The notes under the pieces were generated by a model. That model saw only the letters and a list, made by a program, of their open reading frames with translations. It ran no database searches and had not been told where the DNA came from. DNA of 64,000 nt, taken from NCBI RefSeq assembly GCF_029836165.1, contig NZ_JAOEBG010000002.1:1-64000 (forward strand). The letters run 5' to 3'. Source of the DNA: Pseudomonas sp. GD04091 (GTDB taxonomy: Bacteria; Pseudomonadota; Gammaproteobacteria; Pseudomonadales; Pseudomonadaceae). A program made the translations under genes and the position numbers. Below, piece after piece: positions 36,290 to 45,820 of this stretch; position 1 is the first letter of the stretch, and each line of letters opens with the position of its first letter.

Positions 36290-37912
36290 ATGTCGATCTT
36301 CTCCCAGGGCCTGATGCCCGCGCCCGTCAACCACGTCGCCCTGACTCCCCTGAGCTTCATCGAACGCACCGCCGCCGTCTACGGTCGCTACCCGGCCGTG
36401 ATCCACGGCGCCATCCGCCGCGACTGGCAGCAGACCTACGCCCGCTGCCGGCGCCTGGCCAGCGCCCTGCAAGGTCGCGGCATCGGCCGCGGCGACACGG
36501 TGGCGGTGATGCTGCCGAACATCCCCGCCATGCTCGAGGCGCACTTCGGCGTGCCGATGATCGGCGCGGTGCTCAACACCCTCAACGTGCGCCTGGATGC
36601 CGAGGCCATCGCCTTCATGCTGCGCCACGGCGAAGCCAAGGTACTGATCGGCGACCGCGAGTTCCACGGCGTCATCAAGGACGCCCTGGCGCTGCTGGAG
36701 CACCCGCCGCTGGTGATCGACGTGGACGATCCGGAATACGGCGAAGGCCAACCGGTCAGCGACCTGGATTACGAGGCACTGCTGGCCGAAGGCGATCCGG
36801 CGTTCGCCTGGGCATGGCCCGACGACGAGTGGCAGGCCATCTCGCTCAACTATACCTCCGGCACCACCGGCAACCCCAAGGGCGTGGTCTACCACCACCG
36901 CGGCGCCTACCTCAACGCCATCGGCAACCAGATGACCTGGGCCATGGGCCACCGCCCGGTGTACCTGTGGACCTTGCCGATGTTCCACTGCAACGGCTGG
37001 TGCTATCCCTGGACCATCACCGCCCTGGCCGGCACCCATGTGTTCCTGCGCCGGGTCGACCCGCAGAAGATCCTCACCCTGATCCGCGAGCACCGGGTCA
37101 GCCACCTGTGTGGCGCGCCGATCGTGCTCAACGCCCTGGTCAACATGCCCGACACCGCCAAGGCGGCCATCGACCACCCGGTGCAGGCCATGGTCGCCGG
37201 CGCGGCGCCACCGGCCAAGGTGATCGGCGCGGTGGAGCAAATGGGTATCCACCTCACCCACACCTATGGCCTGACCGAGGTCTACGGGCCGGTGACGGTG
37301 TGCGCCTGGCATGACGAATGGGACGAACAGCCGTTGGAGGCGCGGGCGCGGATCAAGTCTCGCCAGGGCGTGCGCTACCCGACCCTGGACGGACTGATGG
37401 TGGCCGATCCGCAGACCCTGGCGCCGGTGCCGCGCGACGGCGAAACCCTCGGCGAGATCTTCATGCGTGGCAACACGGTGATGAAAGGCTACCTGAAGAA
37501 CCCCGAGGCCACCGCCGAAGCCTTCCGTGGCGGCTGGTTCCACACCGGCGACCTGGCGGTCTGGCACCCCGATGGCTACGTCGAGATCAAGGACCGGCTC
37601 AAGGACATCATCATTTCCGGCGGCGAGAACATCTCCACCATCGAGGTCGAGGACGTCCTGTACAAGCACCCCGCCGTGCTCGAGGCCGCCGTGGTCGCGC
37701 GTCCGGATGAAAAATGGGGCGAGACGCCGTGCGCCTTCGTGACCCTGAAGACCGGCCATGGCGCCACGCGCGAAAGCGACGTCATCGCCTGGTGCCGTGA
37801 GCACCTGGCCGGCTTCAAGGTGCCGAAGACCGTGGTATTCGGCGAACTGCCCAAGACCAGCACCGGCAAGATCCAGAAGTACGTGCTGCGCGATCGGGCC
37901 GGAACGCTCTGA
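36290..37912 (+). CDS. Acyl-CoA synthetase (AMP-forming)
   Basis: ANL-superfamily acyl-CoA ligase of 540 residues that activates an organic or fatty acid with ATP and CoA. The phosphate-binding loop YTSGTTGNPKGV is near residue 190, followed by HTYGLTEVYGPV, the hinge region FHTGDLAVWHPDGYVEIKDRLKD, and the C-terminal catalytic Lys in PKTSTGKIQKYVLR. It resembles short/medium-chain and DmdB-like (methylthiopropionate) ligases. It is 35 bases upstream of an acyl-CoA dehydrogenase gene, forming a catabolic operon, and diverges from the FixL/FixJ-like pair. The exact acid is unknown. Confidence 0.88.
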   Translation: MSIFSQGLMPAPVNHVALTPLSFIERTAAVYGRYPAVIHGAIRRDWQQTYARCRRLASALQGRGIGRGDTVAVMLPNIPAMLEAHFGVPMIGAVLNTLNVRLDAEAIAFMLRHGEAKVLIGDREFHGVIKDALALLEHPPLVIDVDDPEYGEGQPVSDLDYEALLAEGDPAFAWAWPDDEWQAISLNYTSGTTGNPKGVVYHHRGAYLNAIGNQMTWAMGHRPVYLWTLPMFHCNGWCYPWTITALAGTHVFLRRVDPQKILTLIREHRVSHLCGAPIVLNALVNMPDTAKAAIDHPVQAMVAGAAPPAKVIGAVEQMGIHLTHTYGLTEVYGPVTVCAWHDEWDEQPLEARARIKSRQGVRYPTLDGLMVADPQTLAPVPRDGETLGEIFMRGNTVMKGYLKNPEATAEAFRGGWFHTGDLAVWHPDGYVEIKDRLKDIIISGGENISTIEVEDVLYKHPAVLEAAVVARPDEKWGETPCAFVTLKTGHGATRESDVIAWCREHLAGFKVPKTVVFGELPKTSTGKIQKYVLRDRAGTL

Positions 37913-37947
37913 GCCCCCGCCCTCCAATCCCTTCGACGAGCCCCGCC

Positions 37948-39717
37948 ATGACCGAATACAACGCCCCGCTACGCGACATGCGCTTCATCCTCAAGGACGT
38001 CTTCCAGGGCCCGGCCCTATGGGCGCGCCTGCCGGCCCTGGCCGAACGGGTCGACGCCGAGACCGCCGACGCCATCCTCGAGGAGGCCGCGAAACTCACC
38101 AGCCAGTTGATCGCCCCACTCAGCCGCCACGGCGATGAACAAGGTGTGCGCTTCGAAAACGCCGAGGTGCGCACCCCCGACGGTTTTCGCGAAGCCTGGC
38201 AGATCTACCGCGACGGGGGTTGGGTCGGCCTGGGCGGCAACCCCGACCATGGCGGCATGGGCATGCCGAAAATGCTCGGTGTGCTGTTCGAGGAGATGAT
38301 GTACGCCGCCGACAGCAGCTTCAGCCTCTACTCGGCGCTCAGCGCCGGCAGTTGCCTGGCCATCGACGCCCACGCCAGCGATGCGCTCAGGGCAACCTAC
38401 CTGGCACCGCTGTACGAGGGCCGCTGGGCCGGCACCATGTGCCTGACAGAACCTCACGCCGGTACCGACCTGGGCCTGATCCGCAGCCGCGCCGAACCCC
38501 AGGCCGACGGCAGCTATCGCATCAGCGGCAGCAAGATCTTCATCACCGGCGGCGAGCAGGACCTGACCGAGAACATCGTCCACCTGGTGCTGGCGCGCCT
38601 GCCCGATGCGCCGCCCGGGCCCAAGGGCATCTCGTTGTTCCTGGTGCCGAAGTGGCTGGTGGGTGCGCACGGCAGCCTCGGCGCACGCAATGGCGCGCAC
38701 TGCGGTTCGATCGAACACAAGATGGGCATCAAGGCCTCGGCCACTTGCGTGATGAACTTCGACCAGGCCGAAGGCTATCTGGTCGGCGAGGTGAACAAAG
38801 GCCTGGCGGCGATGTTCACCATGATGAACTACGAACGCCTGTCCATCGGCATCCAGGGCATCGGCTGCGCCGAGGCGTCCTACCAGAGCGCCGCCCGTTA
38901 TGCCCGTGAGCGCCTGCAGAGCCGTGCCGCCGGCGGCGCCCAGGACCAGGCCCGGCTGGCCGACCCGATCATCGTGCACGGCGATGTGCGGCGCATGCTG
39001 CTGACCATGCGCACCCTCACCGAAGGCGGGCGGGCATTCGCCGTCTACGTCGGCCAGCAACTGGATATCGCCCGTTACGCCGAGGACGCGGGCGAACGCG
39101 AGGGCGCCCAGCGCCTGGTCGCCCTGCTCACCCCGGTGGCGAAAGCCTTCTTCACCGACAATGGGCTGGAAAGCTGCGTGCTCGGCCAGCAGGTGTTCGG
39201 CGGCCATGGCTACATTCGCGAATGGGGGCAAGAGCAGCGCGTGCGCGATGTGCGCATCGCGCAGATCTACGAAGGCACCAACGGCATTCAGGCCCTGGAC
39301 CTGCTCGGGCGCAAGGTGTTGGCCGACGGCGGCCAGGCACTGGCCGGCCTGGCCGCCGAGATCCGCGCCTTCTGTGTCGATGCCGCGCTGCACCGCGAGG
39401 CCCTGCTGCAAGCGCTGGTGCGCCTGGAGAGCGTGAGCAAGTGGCTGCAGACGCGCGCCGGCGAGGATGCCAACCTGGTCAGCAGCTCGGCAGTGGAATA
39501 CCTGCATCTGTTCGGCCTGACCGCCTATGCCTACATGTGGGCACGGATGGCCGGCACGGCACAGCGACAGTACGACACCGACCCGGCCTTCCACGGCGCC
39601 AAGCTCGAATGCGCGATGTTCTTCTTCCAGCGCGTGCTGCCGCGCGGCCTGGCGCTGGAAGCGACGATCCGCGCCGGCAGCGCCAGCCTGTACGGCCTGG
39701 CGGCCGAGCAGTTCTGA
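37948..39717 (+). CDS. Acyl-CoA dehydrogenase (long form, DmdC-like)
   Basis: FAD-dependent acyl-CoA dehydrogenase of 589 residues, longer than the about 380-residue classical form because of a C-terminal extension typical of the AcdA/FadE5/DmdC group. Motifs: MCLTEPHAGTDLGLIRSRA, KIFITGGEQD, and FGGHGYIREWGQEQRVRDVRIAQIYEGTNGIQALDLLGRK with the catalytic Glu near residue 441. It oxidises the CoA ester made by the upstream synthetase to the 2-enoyl form. The DmdB/DmdC-like pairing raises the option of 3-methylthiopropionate or medium-chain acid catabolism. This is inference. Confidence 0.9.
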   Translation: MTEYNAPLRDMRFILKDVFQGPALWARLPALAERVDAETADAILEEAAKLTSQLIAPLSRHGDEQGVRFENAEVRTPDGFREAWQIYRDGGWVGLGGNPDHGGMGMPKMLGVLFEEMMYAADSSFSLYSALSAGSCLAIDAHASDALRATYLAPLYEGRWAGTMCLTEPHAGTDLGLIRSRAEPQADGSYRISGSKIFITGGEQDLTENIVHLVLARLPDAPPGPKGISLFLVPKWLVGAHGSLGARNGAHCGSIEHKMGIKASATCVMNFDQAEGYLVGEVNKGLAAMFTMMNYERLSIGIQGIGCAEASYQSAARYARERLQSRAAGGAQDQARLADPIIVHGDVRRMLLTMRTLTEGGRAFAVYVGQQLDIARYAEDAGEREGAQRLVALLTPVAKAFFTDNGLESCVLGQQVFGGHGYIREWGQEQRVRDVRIAQIYEGTNGIQALDLLGRKVLADGGQALAGLAAEIRAFCVDAALHREALLQALVRLESVSKWLQTRAGEDANLVSSSAVEYLHLFGLTAYAYMWARMAGTAQRQYDTDPAFHGAKLECAMFFFQRVLPRGLALEATIRAGSASLYGLAAEQF

Positions 39718-39795
39718 ATCGGGTGCCAGGCCGGCGCGTCCGACCCGCAGGCCTGGCACAGATGGGACTCAACCGCATATACGACGAAAAATCAT

Positions 39796-39840
39796 ACAAT
39801 TGATAGTCATTCGCCATTAACTCGTTCTCGGGAGCTCCCG
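39796..39840. promoter_or_regulatory. Possible Fur box and palindrome before fecR
   Basis: GATAGTCATTCGC (39802-39814) matches 10 of 13 positions of the second part of the Fur consensus, but the whole 19-mer matches only about 12, so the call is weak. CGGGAGCTCCCG (39829-39840) is a perfect 12-bp palindrome immediately downstream. Together they suggest a regulated, perhaps iron-responsive, promoter. Confidence 0.3.
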
Positions 39841-39875
39841 CCAAGGGTAGAATGCCGGCAAAACCGGGAGCCGAA

Positions 39876-40883
39876 ATGAACCAGGACCGCCACCTTCCCA
39901 GCGAAGACGATGCCATCACCGATGCCGCCGCGCACTGGTGCATGCGCCTGCACTCCGAAGACTGCACGGCGGCTGAAAGGGGCGCTTTCGCTCGATGGCT
40001 GGCAACCGATCCACGGCATGCCGAGGAATACCAGGCCATGTTGGAGATCTGGCAGACCGCCGACCTGCTCCCCCGCAACGCCGAAGTCGTCGAACTGCAG
40101 CCTGCGCCACGGCGTCAGCCGCGCGCACGTCACTGGCGCCCCTATGCCTCGGCGGCGGCCATTGCCCTGCTGGCCCTGCCCCTGGCCGGCTGGATCGGCT
40201 GGGAGCAAGGGTGGCTCCCCGACAGCTACCAGCACTTCGAAACCAGCCATCAGGTAGCGCACGTTCGCCTGAACGATGGCAGCAGCGTCGAGCTGAATCT
40301 CAACAGCGAGCTGCGCTTCCTGAACTACAAGAACGAGCGTCGGGTCACCCTGGTCAAGGGCGAAGCCTTCTTCAAGGTCGCGCACGACAGCAACCACCCG
40401 TTCATCGTCCGCGCCGCCAGCGGCCAGACCCGGGTTACCGGCACCCAGTTCAACGTGTGGAAGTATGAGGACCAGGTCAAGGTGACGCTGGTGGAGGGCT
40501 CGGTGCTGGTCAGCAGCGATGGCAACTCCGGCGGCTATCGCCTCGGCCCAGGGATGCAAGCCAGCTATCACCAGGGCGACTTCGAGCCCGAACTGAACCA
40601 GAGCAACGACTACGGCAACAGCCTGGCCTGGCGCAACGGCAAGCTGGTGCTGGACAACCTGAGCCTGACGCAGGCGCTGCCGGTCATCAACCGATACCTG
40701 AACAAGCCGCTGCTGCTGGCCGACGAGAGCACCGGCAATATCCGCATCAGCGGCATCTACAACACCGCCGAGGTGGCACGGCTGGTCGATACCCTGCCCA
40801 AGGTGCTACCGGTCTACCTGACCCGCAGCAAGGACGGCAGCACCGTCCTCAACCGCATCGTCCCGGCACCTTCCCGCGGCTGA
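39876..40883 (+). CDS. FecR-family anti-sigma/sigma regulator (orphan)
   Basis: FecR-like transmembrane regulator of 335 residues. The N-terminal DUF4880-type segment (DAAAHWCMRLHSEDCTAAERGAFARWLATDPRHAEEYQAM) would bind an ECF sigma factor. One membrane helix lies near residues 86-110. The periplasmic FecR domain has VRLNDGSSVELNLNSELRF and VKGEAFFKVAHDSNHPFIVRAASGQTRVTGTQFNV, followed by a C-terminal secretin/TonB-short-like part. Normally it sits between an ECF sigma gene and a TonB-receptor gene, but neither is adjacent here. It may act on a distant sigma factor. Confidence 0.85.
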   Translation: MNQDRHLPSEDDAITDAAAHWCMRLHSEDCTAAERGAFARWLATDPRHAEEYQAMLEIWQTADLLPRNAEVVELQPAPRRQPRARHWRPYASAAAIALLALPLAGWIGWEQGWLPDSYQHFETSHQVAHVRLNDGSSVELNLNSELRFLNYKNERRVTLVKGEAFFKVAHDSNHPFIVRAASGQTRVTGTQFNVWKYEDQVKVTLVEGSVLVSSDGNSGGYRLGPGMQASYHQGDFEPELNQSNDYGNSLAWRNGKLVLDNLSLTQALPVINRYLNKPLLLADESTGNIRISGIYNTAEVARLVDTLPKVLPVYLTRSKDGSTVLNRIVPAPSRG

Positions 40884-40894
40884 AATCTCGCCCC

Positions 40895-40926
40895 GGGCCT
40901 TTCGCCGGCTCGCCGCCGAAAGGGCC
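40895..40926. terminator. Hairpin between convergent fecR and antiporter genes
   Basis: GGGCCTTTCGCCGGC (40895-40909) and GCCGCCGAAAGGGCC (40912-40926) pair at 13 of 15 positions. It lies between two stop codons with no T-run, so it may be a Rho-assisted or bidirectional terminator. Confidence 0.5.
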
Positions 40927-40952
40927 GCGCGGCAGCCCCCGACGATATCAGT

Positions 40953-42272
40953 TCAGAGCATCATCGCCGCCAGCCAGCCGAAGGCCAGCAGCGGCAGGTT
41001 GTAGTGGATGAACGTCGGCACCACGGTGTCCCAGATATGATGATGCTGGCCGTCCACGTTCAGGCCGGCGGTCGGCCCGAGGGTGGAGTCGGATGCCGGC
41101 GAGCCGGCGTCGCCCAGGGCGCCGGCGGTACCGACGATGCAGACGGTGGCCAGCGGGTCGAACCCCAGCTGCACGCACAGCGGCACGAAGATCGCGGCCA
41201 GGATCGGCACCGTGGAAAACGACGAGCCGATACCCATGGTCACCAGCAGGCCCACCAGCAGCATCAGCAACGCGCCGATCGCCTTGCTGTGGCCAATCCA
41301 CTGCGCCGAAGTCTCCACCAGGCTGCTCACTTCACCGGTGGCCTTCATCACCTCGGCGAATCCCGACGCGGCGATCATGATGAAGCCAATCATCGCCATC
41401 ATCTTCATGCCTTCGGTGAACAGGTCGTCGCTCTCCTTCCAGCGCACGATGCCCGACAGCGAAAACAGCAGGAAGCCAACCAGCGATCCCAGAATCAGCG
41501 AGCCCAGCCACAGCTGGACGACGAACGCGGCAACGATCGCCGCCGCGGCCACCAGCAAGGTTCTCGCGGTGTAGCGCACATCCACCTGCTCGACCTCCTG
41601 GATGCGCGCCAGGTCATAGTCGCGTTTCTTGCGATAACTGAAGAACACCGCCACCAGCAGCCCGACGAACAGCCCGGCGGCAGGAATGGCCATGGCCTGG
41701 GTGACGTTGACGGCACTGACGTCGACCCCGGCACGGCTGACACTGGCCAGCAGGATCTCGTTGAGGAAGATGTTGCCGAAGCCCACCGGCAGGAACATGT
41801 ACGGGGTGATCAGGCCGAAAGTGATCACGCAGGCGATCAGCCGCCGGTCGATGCGCAGCTTGGTCAGTACGTACAACAACGGTGGCAGCAGCAGGGGAAT
41901 GAACGCGATATGGATCGGCACCAGGTTCTGCGAGCACACCGACACGATCAGGATCAGCGTGACCAGCACCCATTTCACTTCCCGGCCATCGCTGTGCCGC
42001 TGGCGACTAATCATCGTCCGGGCCTGGTCGGAGAGCGCGTGCGCCAGGCCCGACTTGGCGATGGCGACGGCAAAAGCGCCCAGCAGCGCATAGGACATAG
42101 CCACCGTGGCTCCGCCGCCCAGGCCACCATTGAAGGCTTTGAGCGTGCCCTCGACACCAAGGCCGCCCACCAGCCCTCCGGCAAAGGCGCCGGCTATCAG
42201 GGCGATGACGACATGCACGCGGGAAAGGCTCAGGACCAGCATGAGCCCTACCGCGACAATTACTGCATTCAT
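40953..42272 (-). CDS. Na+/H+ antiporter-family permease
   Basis: Inner-membrane transporter of 439 residues with about 11-12 helices, of the NhaC-like / YuiF-type ion transporter superfamily. Typical segments: GGLGGGATVAMSYALLGAFAVAIAKSGL, CSQNLVPIHIAFIPLLLPPLL, TMGIGSSFSTVPILAAIFVPLC and GALGDAGSPASDSTLGPTAGLN. The ATG at 42272 (MNAVIVAVGLML) is chosen because the preceding in-frame residues are not membrane-like. Members may exchange sodium for protons or carry organic acids and amino acids. It diverges from the chemoreceptor gene. Confidence 0.85.
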   Translation of the reverse strand: MNAVIVAVGLMLVLSLSRVHVVIALIAGAFAGGLVGGLGVEGTLKAFNGGLGGGATVAMSYALLGAFAVAIAKSGLAHALSDQARTMISRQRHSDGREVKWVLVTLILIVSVCSQNLVPIHIAFIPLLLPPLLYVLTKLRIDRRLIACVITFGLITPYMFLPVGFGNIFLNEILLASVSRAGVDVSAVNVTQAMAIPAAGLFVGLLVAVFFSYRKKRDYDLARIQEVEQVDVRYTARTLLVAAAAIVAAFVVQLWLGSLILGSLVGFLLFSLSGIVRWKESDDLFTEGMKMMAMIGFIMIAASGFAEVMKATGEVSSLVETSAQWIGHSKAIGALLMLLVGLLVTMGIGSSFSTVPILAAIFVPLCVQLGFDPLATVCIVGTAGALGDAGSPASDSTLGPTAGLNVDGQHHHIWDTVVPTFIHYNLPLLAFGWLAAMML

Positions 42273-42470
42273 TAGTGTGCAAACCTCGTTACTACAGACA
42301 AAAAAGCGAGCGCTCCAGCGACAGGCTGCTCGGCGCCGTGGCCAGACCTGGGGGGATCTTGTATGAAGGGCGCACACTCTGATGCACGATTGACCGGAAG
42401 TCAAAGCCGGTCGCTTCACGCCAAAGCGTAGGAATCGACCAAAGTCTTACATTTTTATTGAACGCACGGA

Positions 42471-42497
42471 TAAAGAAAAATCCCTGATCGCCGACAC
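42471..42497 (+). promoter_or_regulatory. FliA (sigma-28) promoter of the chemoreceptor gene
   Basis: TAAAGAAA (42471-42478), an 11-base spacer, then GCCGACAC (42490-42497) closely match the flagellar-sigma consensus TAAAGTTT-N11-GCCGATAA. It ends 38 bases before the chemoreceptor ATG. Coupling of chemoreceptor expression to motility is expected. Confidence 0.75.
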
Positions 42498-42535
42498 ATT
42501 CGGCAGCATCAAACCTATTACAAGGGATTTTCCCC

Positions 42536-44683
42536 ATGCCTTTGCTGCGACAACTTTCCATCCAATGGAAAATCACCCTGTTGGCAGGCCTGTGCCTGGC
42601 CAGCATCGTCACCCTGCTCGTCGGCCTTTCGCTGTACCGCATGGACCACAGTTCGGACCTGGTGAAGGCCAGCAGCATGCAGATGCTGACCGAGGCGGCC
42701 CAGTCACGCATCGAATCCCAGGGCGAGGTCCAGGCCTTGAACATCCGCCGCCAGTTCATGGACGCCTACCAGTACGGCGCCGGCTTCGCCCGCCAGGTGC
42801 TGTTCCTGCGCGAGCAGGCCGAGAAACGCTTCCTCGATGCCTATGACCTGCGCCAGGACCTGACCGCGCAGGTGCAGGCCGCGCTGCAGGCCAACCCTGA
42901 CCTGCTCGGCCTGTCGCTGGTGTTCGAACCGGGCGCGCTGGATGGCAAGGACAAGCTGTTCGCCGGCCAGGGCGAGCTGGGCAGCAACGAGACCGGCCGC
43001 TTCGCCCTGTACTGGTCGCAGCCGCGCGCCGGCCAGCTGACCTCGATGGCCCTGCCCGAGCACGACATGGCCAACACCGAGATCGGCCCCAGCGGCCAGC
43101 CCGCCAACACCTGGTGGGTCTGCCCGCGCAGCAGCGGCAAGGTCTGCGTGGTCGAGCCCTACTTCTATGACATCGATGGCCAACGGGTGCTGATGACCAG
43201 CATCGTCTTCCCGCTCAAGGCCGGCGACAAGGTCATCGCCACCCTGTCCATCGACATCAACCTCAACAGCCTGCAGGCCCTCAGCGAGACCGCCAGCCGC
43301 GGCTTGTACGAAGGCCGGACCACGGTCGGCATCCTCAGCCCGGTCGGCCTGTTGGCCGGCTACAGCGCCGACGCCGGCAAGCTGGCCCAGCGTTTCGACC
43401 AGGTCGACAAGCCCCAGGGCGCGGAACTGGTGCGCAAGCTCGCCGAGGGCAAGCTGCAGATCGTGCACGACCAGCAGCGCCTGAAAGTCCTGGCCGCCTT
43501 CGAGCCGATCCCGGGTGGCAAGCCCTGGGGCGTACTGCTGGACGTGCCGGAAAACGCCCTGGCCGGCCCGGCCGAGAGCCTCAAGCACGAGCTTGACGCC
43601 CTCAACACCAGCGGCACCCTGCTCGAGCTGGGCCTGGGCCTGGCCGCCGCCATCGCCGGCCTGCTGCTGGTGTGGCTGATGGCCCGCGGCGTGACCCGGC
43701 CGATCCTCGGCGTGGCCGCGATGCTCAAGGACATCGCCAGTGGTGAAGGCGACCTGACCCGTCGCCTGCAGTACGACAAGCGCGACGAACTCGGTGAGCT
43801 GGCTGGCTGGTTCAACCGCTTCCTCGACAAGCTGCAACCGACCATCGCCGAGGTGAAGCGCTCGGTCCAGGCCGCACGTGGCACCGCCGACCAGTCCGCG
43901 GCCATCGCCGCCGAGACCAGCGCCGGCATGGAGCAGCAGTACCGCCAGGTCGACCAGGTGGCCACCGCCTCCCACGAAATGAGCGCCACCGCCCAGGACG
44001 TCGCCCGCAGCGCCGCCCAGGCCGCCCAGGCCGCGCGCGACGCCGACCAGGCGACCCGCGAGGGCCTGGCGGTGATCGACCGCACCACCACCAGTATCGA
44101 CACCCTGGCCGCCGACATGAGCAGCGCCATGGCCCAGGTCGAAGGCCTGGCGCAGAACAGCGAGAAGATCGGCTCGGTGCTCGAGGTGATCCGCTCGATC
44201 GCCGAGCAGACCAACCTGCTGGCGCTCAACGCCGCCATCGAGGCCGCCCGCGCCGGTGAGGCAGGGCGTGGCTTCGCCGTGGTCGCCGACGAAGTGCGCA
44301 ACCTGGCGCGACGCACCCAGGAGTCGGTGGAGGAAACCCGCCAGGTGATCGAGGCCCTGCAGGCTGGCACCCAGGAAGTGGTCGGCGCCATGGACAGCAG
44401 CCATCGCCAGGCCCAGGGCGGCGTGGAACAGGTCGGCCAGGCGGTGACCGCGCTGCAGCGCATCGGCCAGGCCGTGACGGTGATCACCGACATGAACCTG
44501 CAGATCGCCAGTGCCGCCGAAGAGCAGAGCGCGGTGGCCGAGGAGATCAACAGCAACGTCGCCACCATCCGCGACGTCACCGAGTCGCTGAGCGGCCAGG
44601 CCAACGAATCGGCGCGGGTCAGCCAGTCGCTCAACAGCCTGGCCAACCAGCAGCAGGGGCTGATGGATCAGTTCCGCGTCTGA
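42536..44683 (+). CDS. Methyl-accepting chemotaxis protein with dCACHE-like sensor
   Basis: Chemoreceptor of 715 residues. A short cytoplasmic N-terminus and first membrane helix (about 13-33) are followed by a large periplasmic domain of about 325 residues with the two-module CACHE look ([41 protein letters not shown]). The second helix lies near 362-385, then a HAMP domain ([26 protein letters not shown]). The signalling hairpin contains [42 protein letters not shown]. No C-terminal CheR-docking pentapeptide is seen. The ligand is unknown. Downstream lie betaine-type uptake genes. Confidence 0.93.
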   Translation: MPLLRQLSIQWKITLLAGLCLASIVTLLVGLSLYRMDHSSDLVKASSMQMLTEAAQSRIESQGEVQALNIRRQFMDAYQYGAGFARQVLFLREQAEKRFLDAYDLRQDLTAQVQAALQANPDLLGLSLVFEPGALDGKDKLFAGQGELGSNETGRFALYWSQPRAGQLTSMALPEHDMANTEIGPSGQPANTWWVCPRSSGKVCVVEPYFYDIDGQRVLMTSIVFPLKAGDKVIATLSIDINLNSLQALSETASRGLYEGRTTVGILSPVGLLAGYSADAGKLAQRFDQVDKPQGAELVRKLAEGKLQIVHDQQRLKVLAAFEPIPGGKPWGVLLDVPENALAGPAESLKHELDALNTSGTLLELGLGLAAAIAGLLLVWLMARGVTRPILGVAAMLKDIASGEGDLTRRLQYDKRDELGELAGWFNRFLDKLQPTIAEVKRSVQAARGTADQSAAIAAETSAGMEQQYRQVDQVATASHEMSATAQDVARSAAQAAQAARDADQATREGLAVIDRTTTSIDTLAADMSSAMAQVEGLAQNSEKIGSVLEVIRSIAEQTNLLALNAAIEAARAGEAGRGFAVVADEVRNLARRTQESVEETRQVIEALQAGTQEVVGAMDSSHRQAQGGVEQVGQAVTALQRIGQAVTVITDMNLQIASAAEEQSAVAEEINSNVATIRDVTESLSGQANESARVSQSLNSLANQQQGLMDQFRV

Positions 44684-44803
44684 GTCCCGACCGCCGGGGG
44701 CTGCCACGCAGCCCTTGCGCGGCGCAAGCCCGCTCCCCAAGCGAAAAACCTCGTCGTCTACACTTTTGCCGGACCCCATGGAACGGCTACCGACGAGGCC
44801 CCG

Positions 44804-45820
44804 ATGAAGAAAATCCCGACCCTGCTCGCCAGCCTGCTGCTCACCTTCGGCCTGGCCAGTACCGACTCCGCCGCCGCGGCCGAGCAACCGGCGCCCATCC
44901 ACTTCGGCGCCATCGGCTGGGAAAGCGGCGCCCTGACCACCGAAATCCTGCGGCTGATCGTCGAGCACGGCTTCGGCTACGCCACCGACACCCTCCCCGG
45001 CAGCACCGTGAGCATGGAAGTGGCCCTGGCGCGCAACGACCTGCAGGTGATCGCCGAAGAATGGGCCGGGCGCAGCCCCGCCTGGGTCAAGGCCGAGCAG
45101 GCCGGCCAGGTGTTCGCCCTCGGTGACACGGTGAAGAACGCCGAGGAAGGCTGGTGGGTGCCGGCCTACGTGATCAAGGGCGATCCGGCGCGCAACCTGA
45201 AACCCTTGGCCCCGGACCTGCGCAGCGTCGACGACCTCAAGCGCTACCCCGACGTGTTCAAGGACCCCGAAGCCCCGGGCAAGGGCCGCTTCCTCAACAG
45301 CCCCAGCGGCTGGACCTCCGAGACCGTCAATAGCCAGAAGCTCAAGGCCTATGGACTGGACGGGCTGTACAACAACTTCCGCAGCGGCTCGGGCGCCGCC
45401 CTGGACGCCGAGGTCGGCTCGGCGATTCGCCGTGGCCAGCCCGTGCTCTTCTACTACTGGAGCCCCACCCCGCTGATGGGCCGTTACGACCTGGTACGTC
45501 TTGAAGAGCCGCCGTTCAGCGAAGCGGCCTGGGCCACGCTCACCGACGCCACGAACGCCAACCCGCAGGGCAGCCGCTCGCTCCCCGCCAAACTCTCGAT
45601 TGGCGTGTCGAAGGCATTTCGCGACGCTCATCCCGAGCTGGTCGCCGTGTTCGAAAAAGTCGACCTGCCCATCGACACCTTGAACAAGGCGCTGGCCCGC
45701 ATGAGCGAATCCCGCCTGCCGCCACGCGAGGCCGCCCTCGCCTTCCTGCGCGACAACCCGAGCGTGTGGAAGGCCTGGCTGCCCGCCGAAAACGCGGCCA
45801 AGGTCGAGGCCGCCCTGTGA
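44804..45820 (+). CDS. Glycine betaine/choline-type ABC substrate-binding protein
   Basis: Periplasmic binding protein of 338 residues, OpuAC/ProX family. The signal peptide (MKKIPTLLASLLLTFGLASTDSAAAA) is followed by IHFGAIGWESGALTTEILRLIVEHGFGYATDTLPGSTVSMEVALARNDLQVIAEEWAG. Aromatic residues that could form a quaternary-amine cage appear in EGWWVPAYV and VLFYYWSPTPLM. Its stop overlaps the permease GTG start (GTGA), so the two are coupled. Substrate from family: glycine betaine, choline, carnitine or similar. Confidence 0.88.
   Translation: MKKIPTLLASLLLTFGLASTDSAAAAEQPAPIHFGAIGWESGALTTEILRLIVEHGFGYATDTLPGSTVSMEVALARNDLQVIAEEWAGRSPAWVKAEQAGQVFALGDTVKNAEEGWWVPAYVIKGDPARNLKPLAPDLRSVDDLKRYPDVFKDPEAPGKGRFLNSPSGWTSETVNSQKLKAYGLDGLYNNFRSGSGAALDAEVGSAIRRGQPVLFYYWSPTPLMGRYDLVRLEEPPFSEAAWATLTDATNANPQGSRSLPAKLSIGVSKAFRDAHPELVAVFEKVDLPIDTLNKALARMSESRLPPREAALAFLRDNPSVWKAWLPAENAAKVEAAL

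Noticed and set aside
44700..44745. Another REP arm before the betaine-type binding-protein gene
   Set aside because: Only GCAAGCCCGCTCCCC is present, without the inverse arm or the CCACA end; too degenerate to list.
42704..45631. A 975-codon open frame on the minus strand opposite the chemoreceptor and binding-protein genes
   Set aside because: Same shadow effect: no domain, biased composition, and it spans two well-supported genes and the gap between them.
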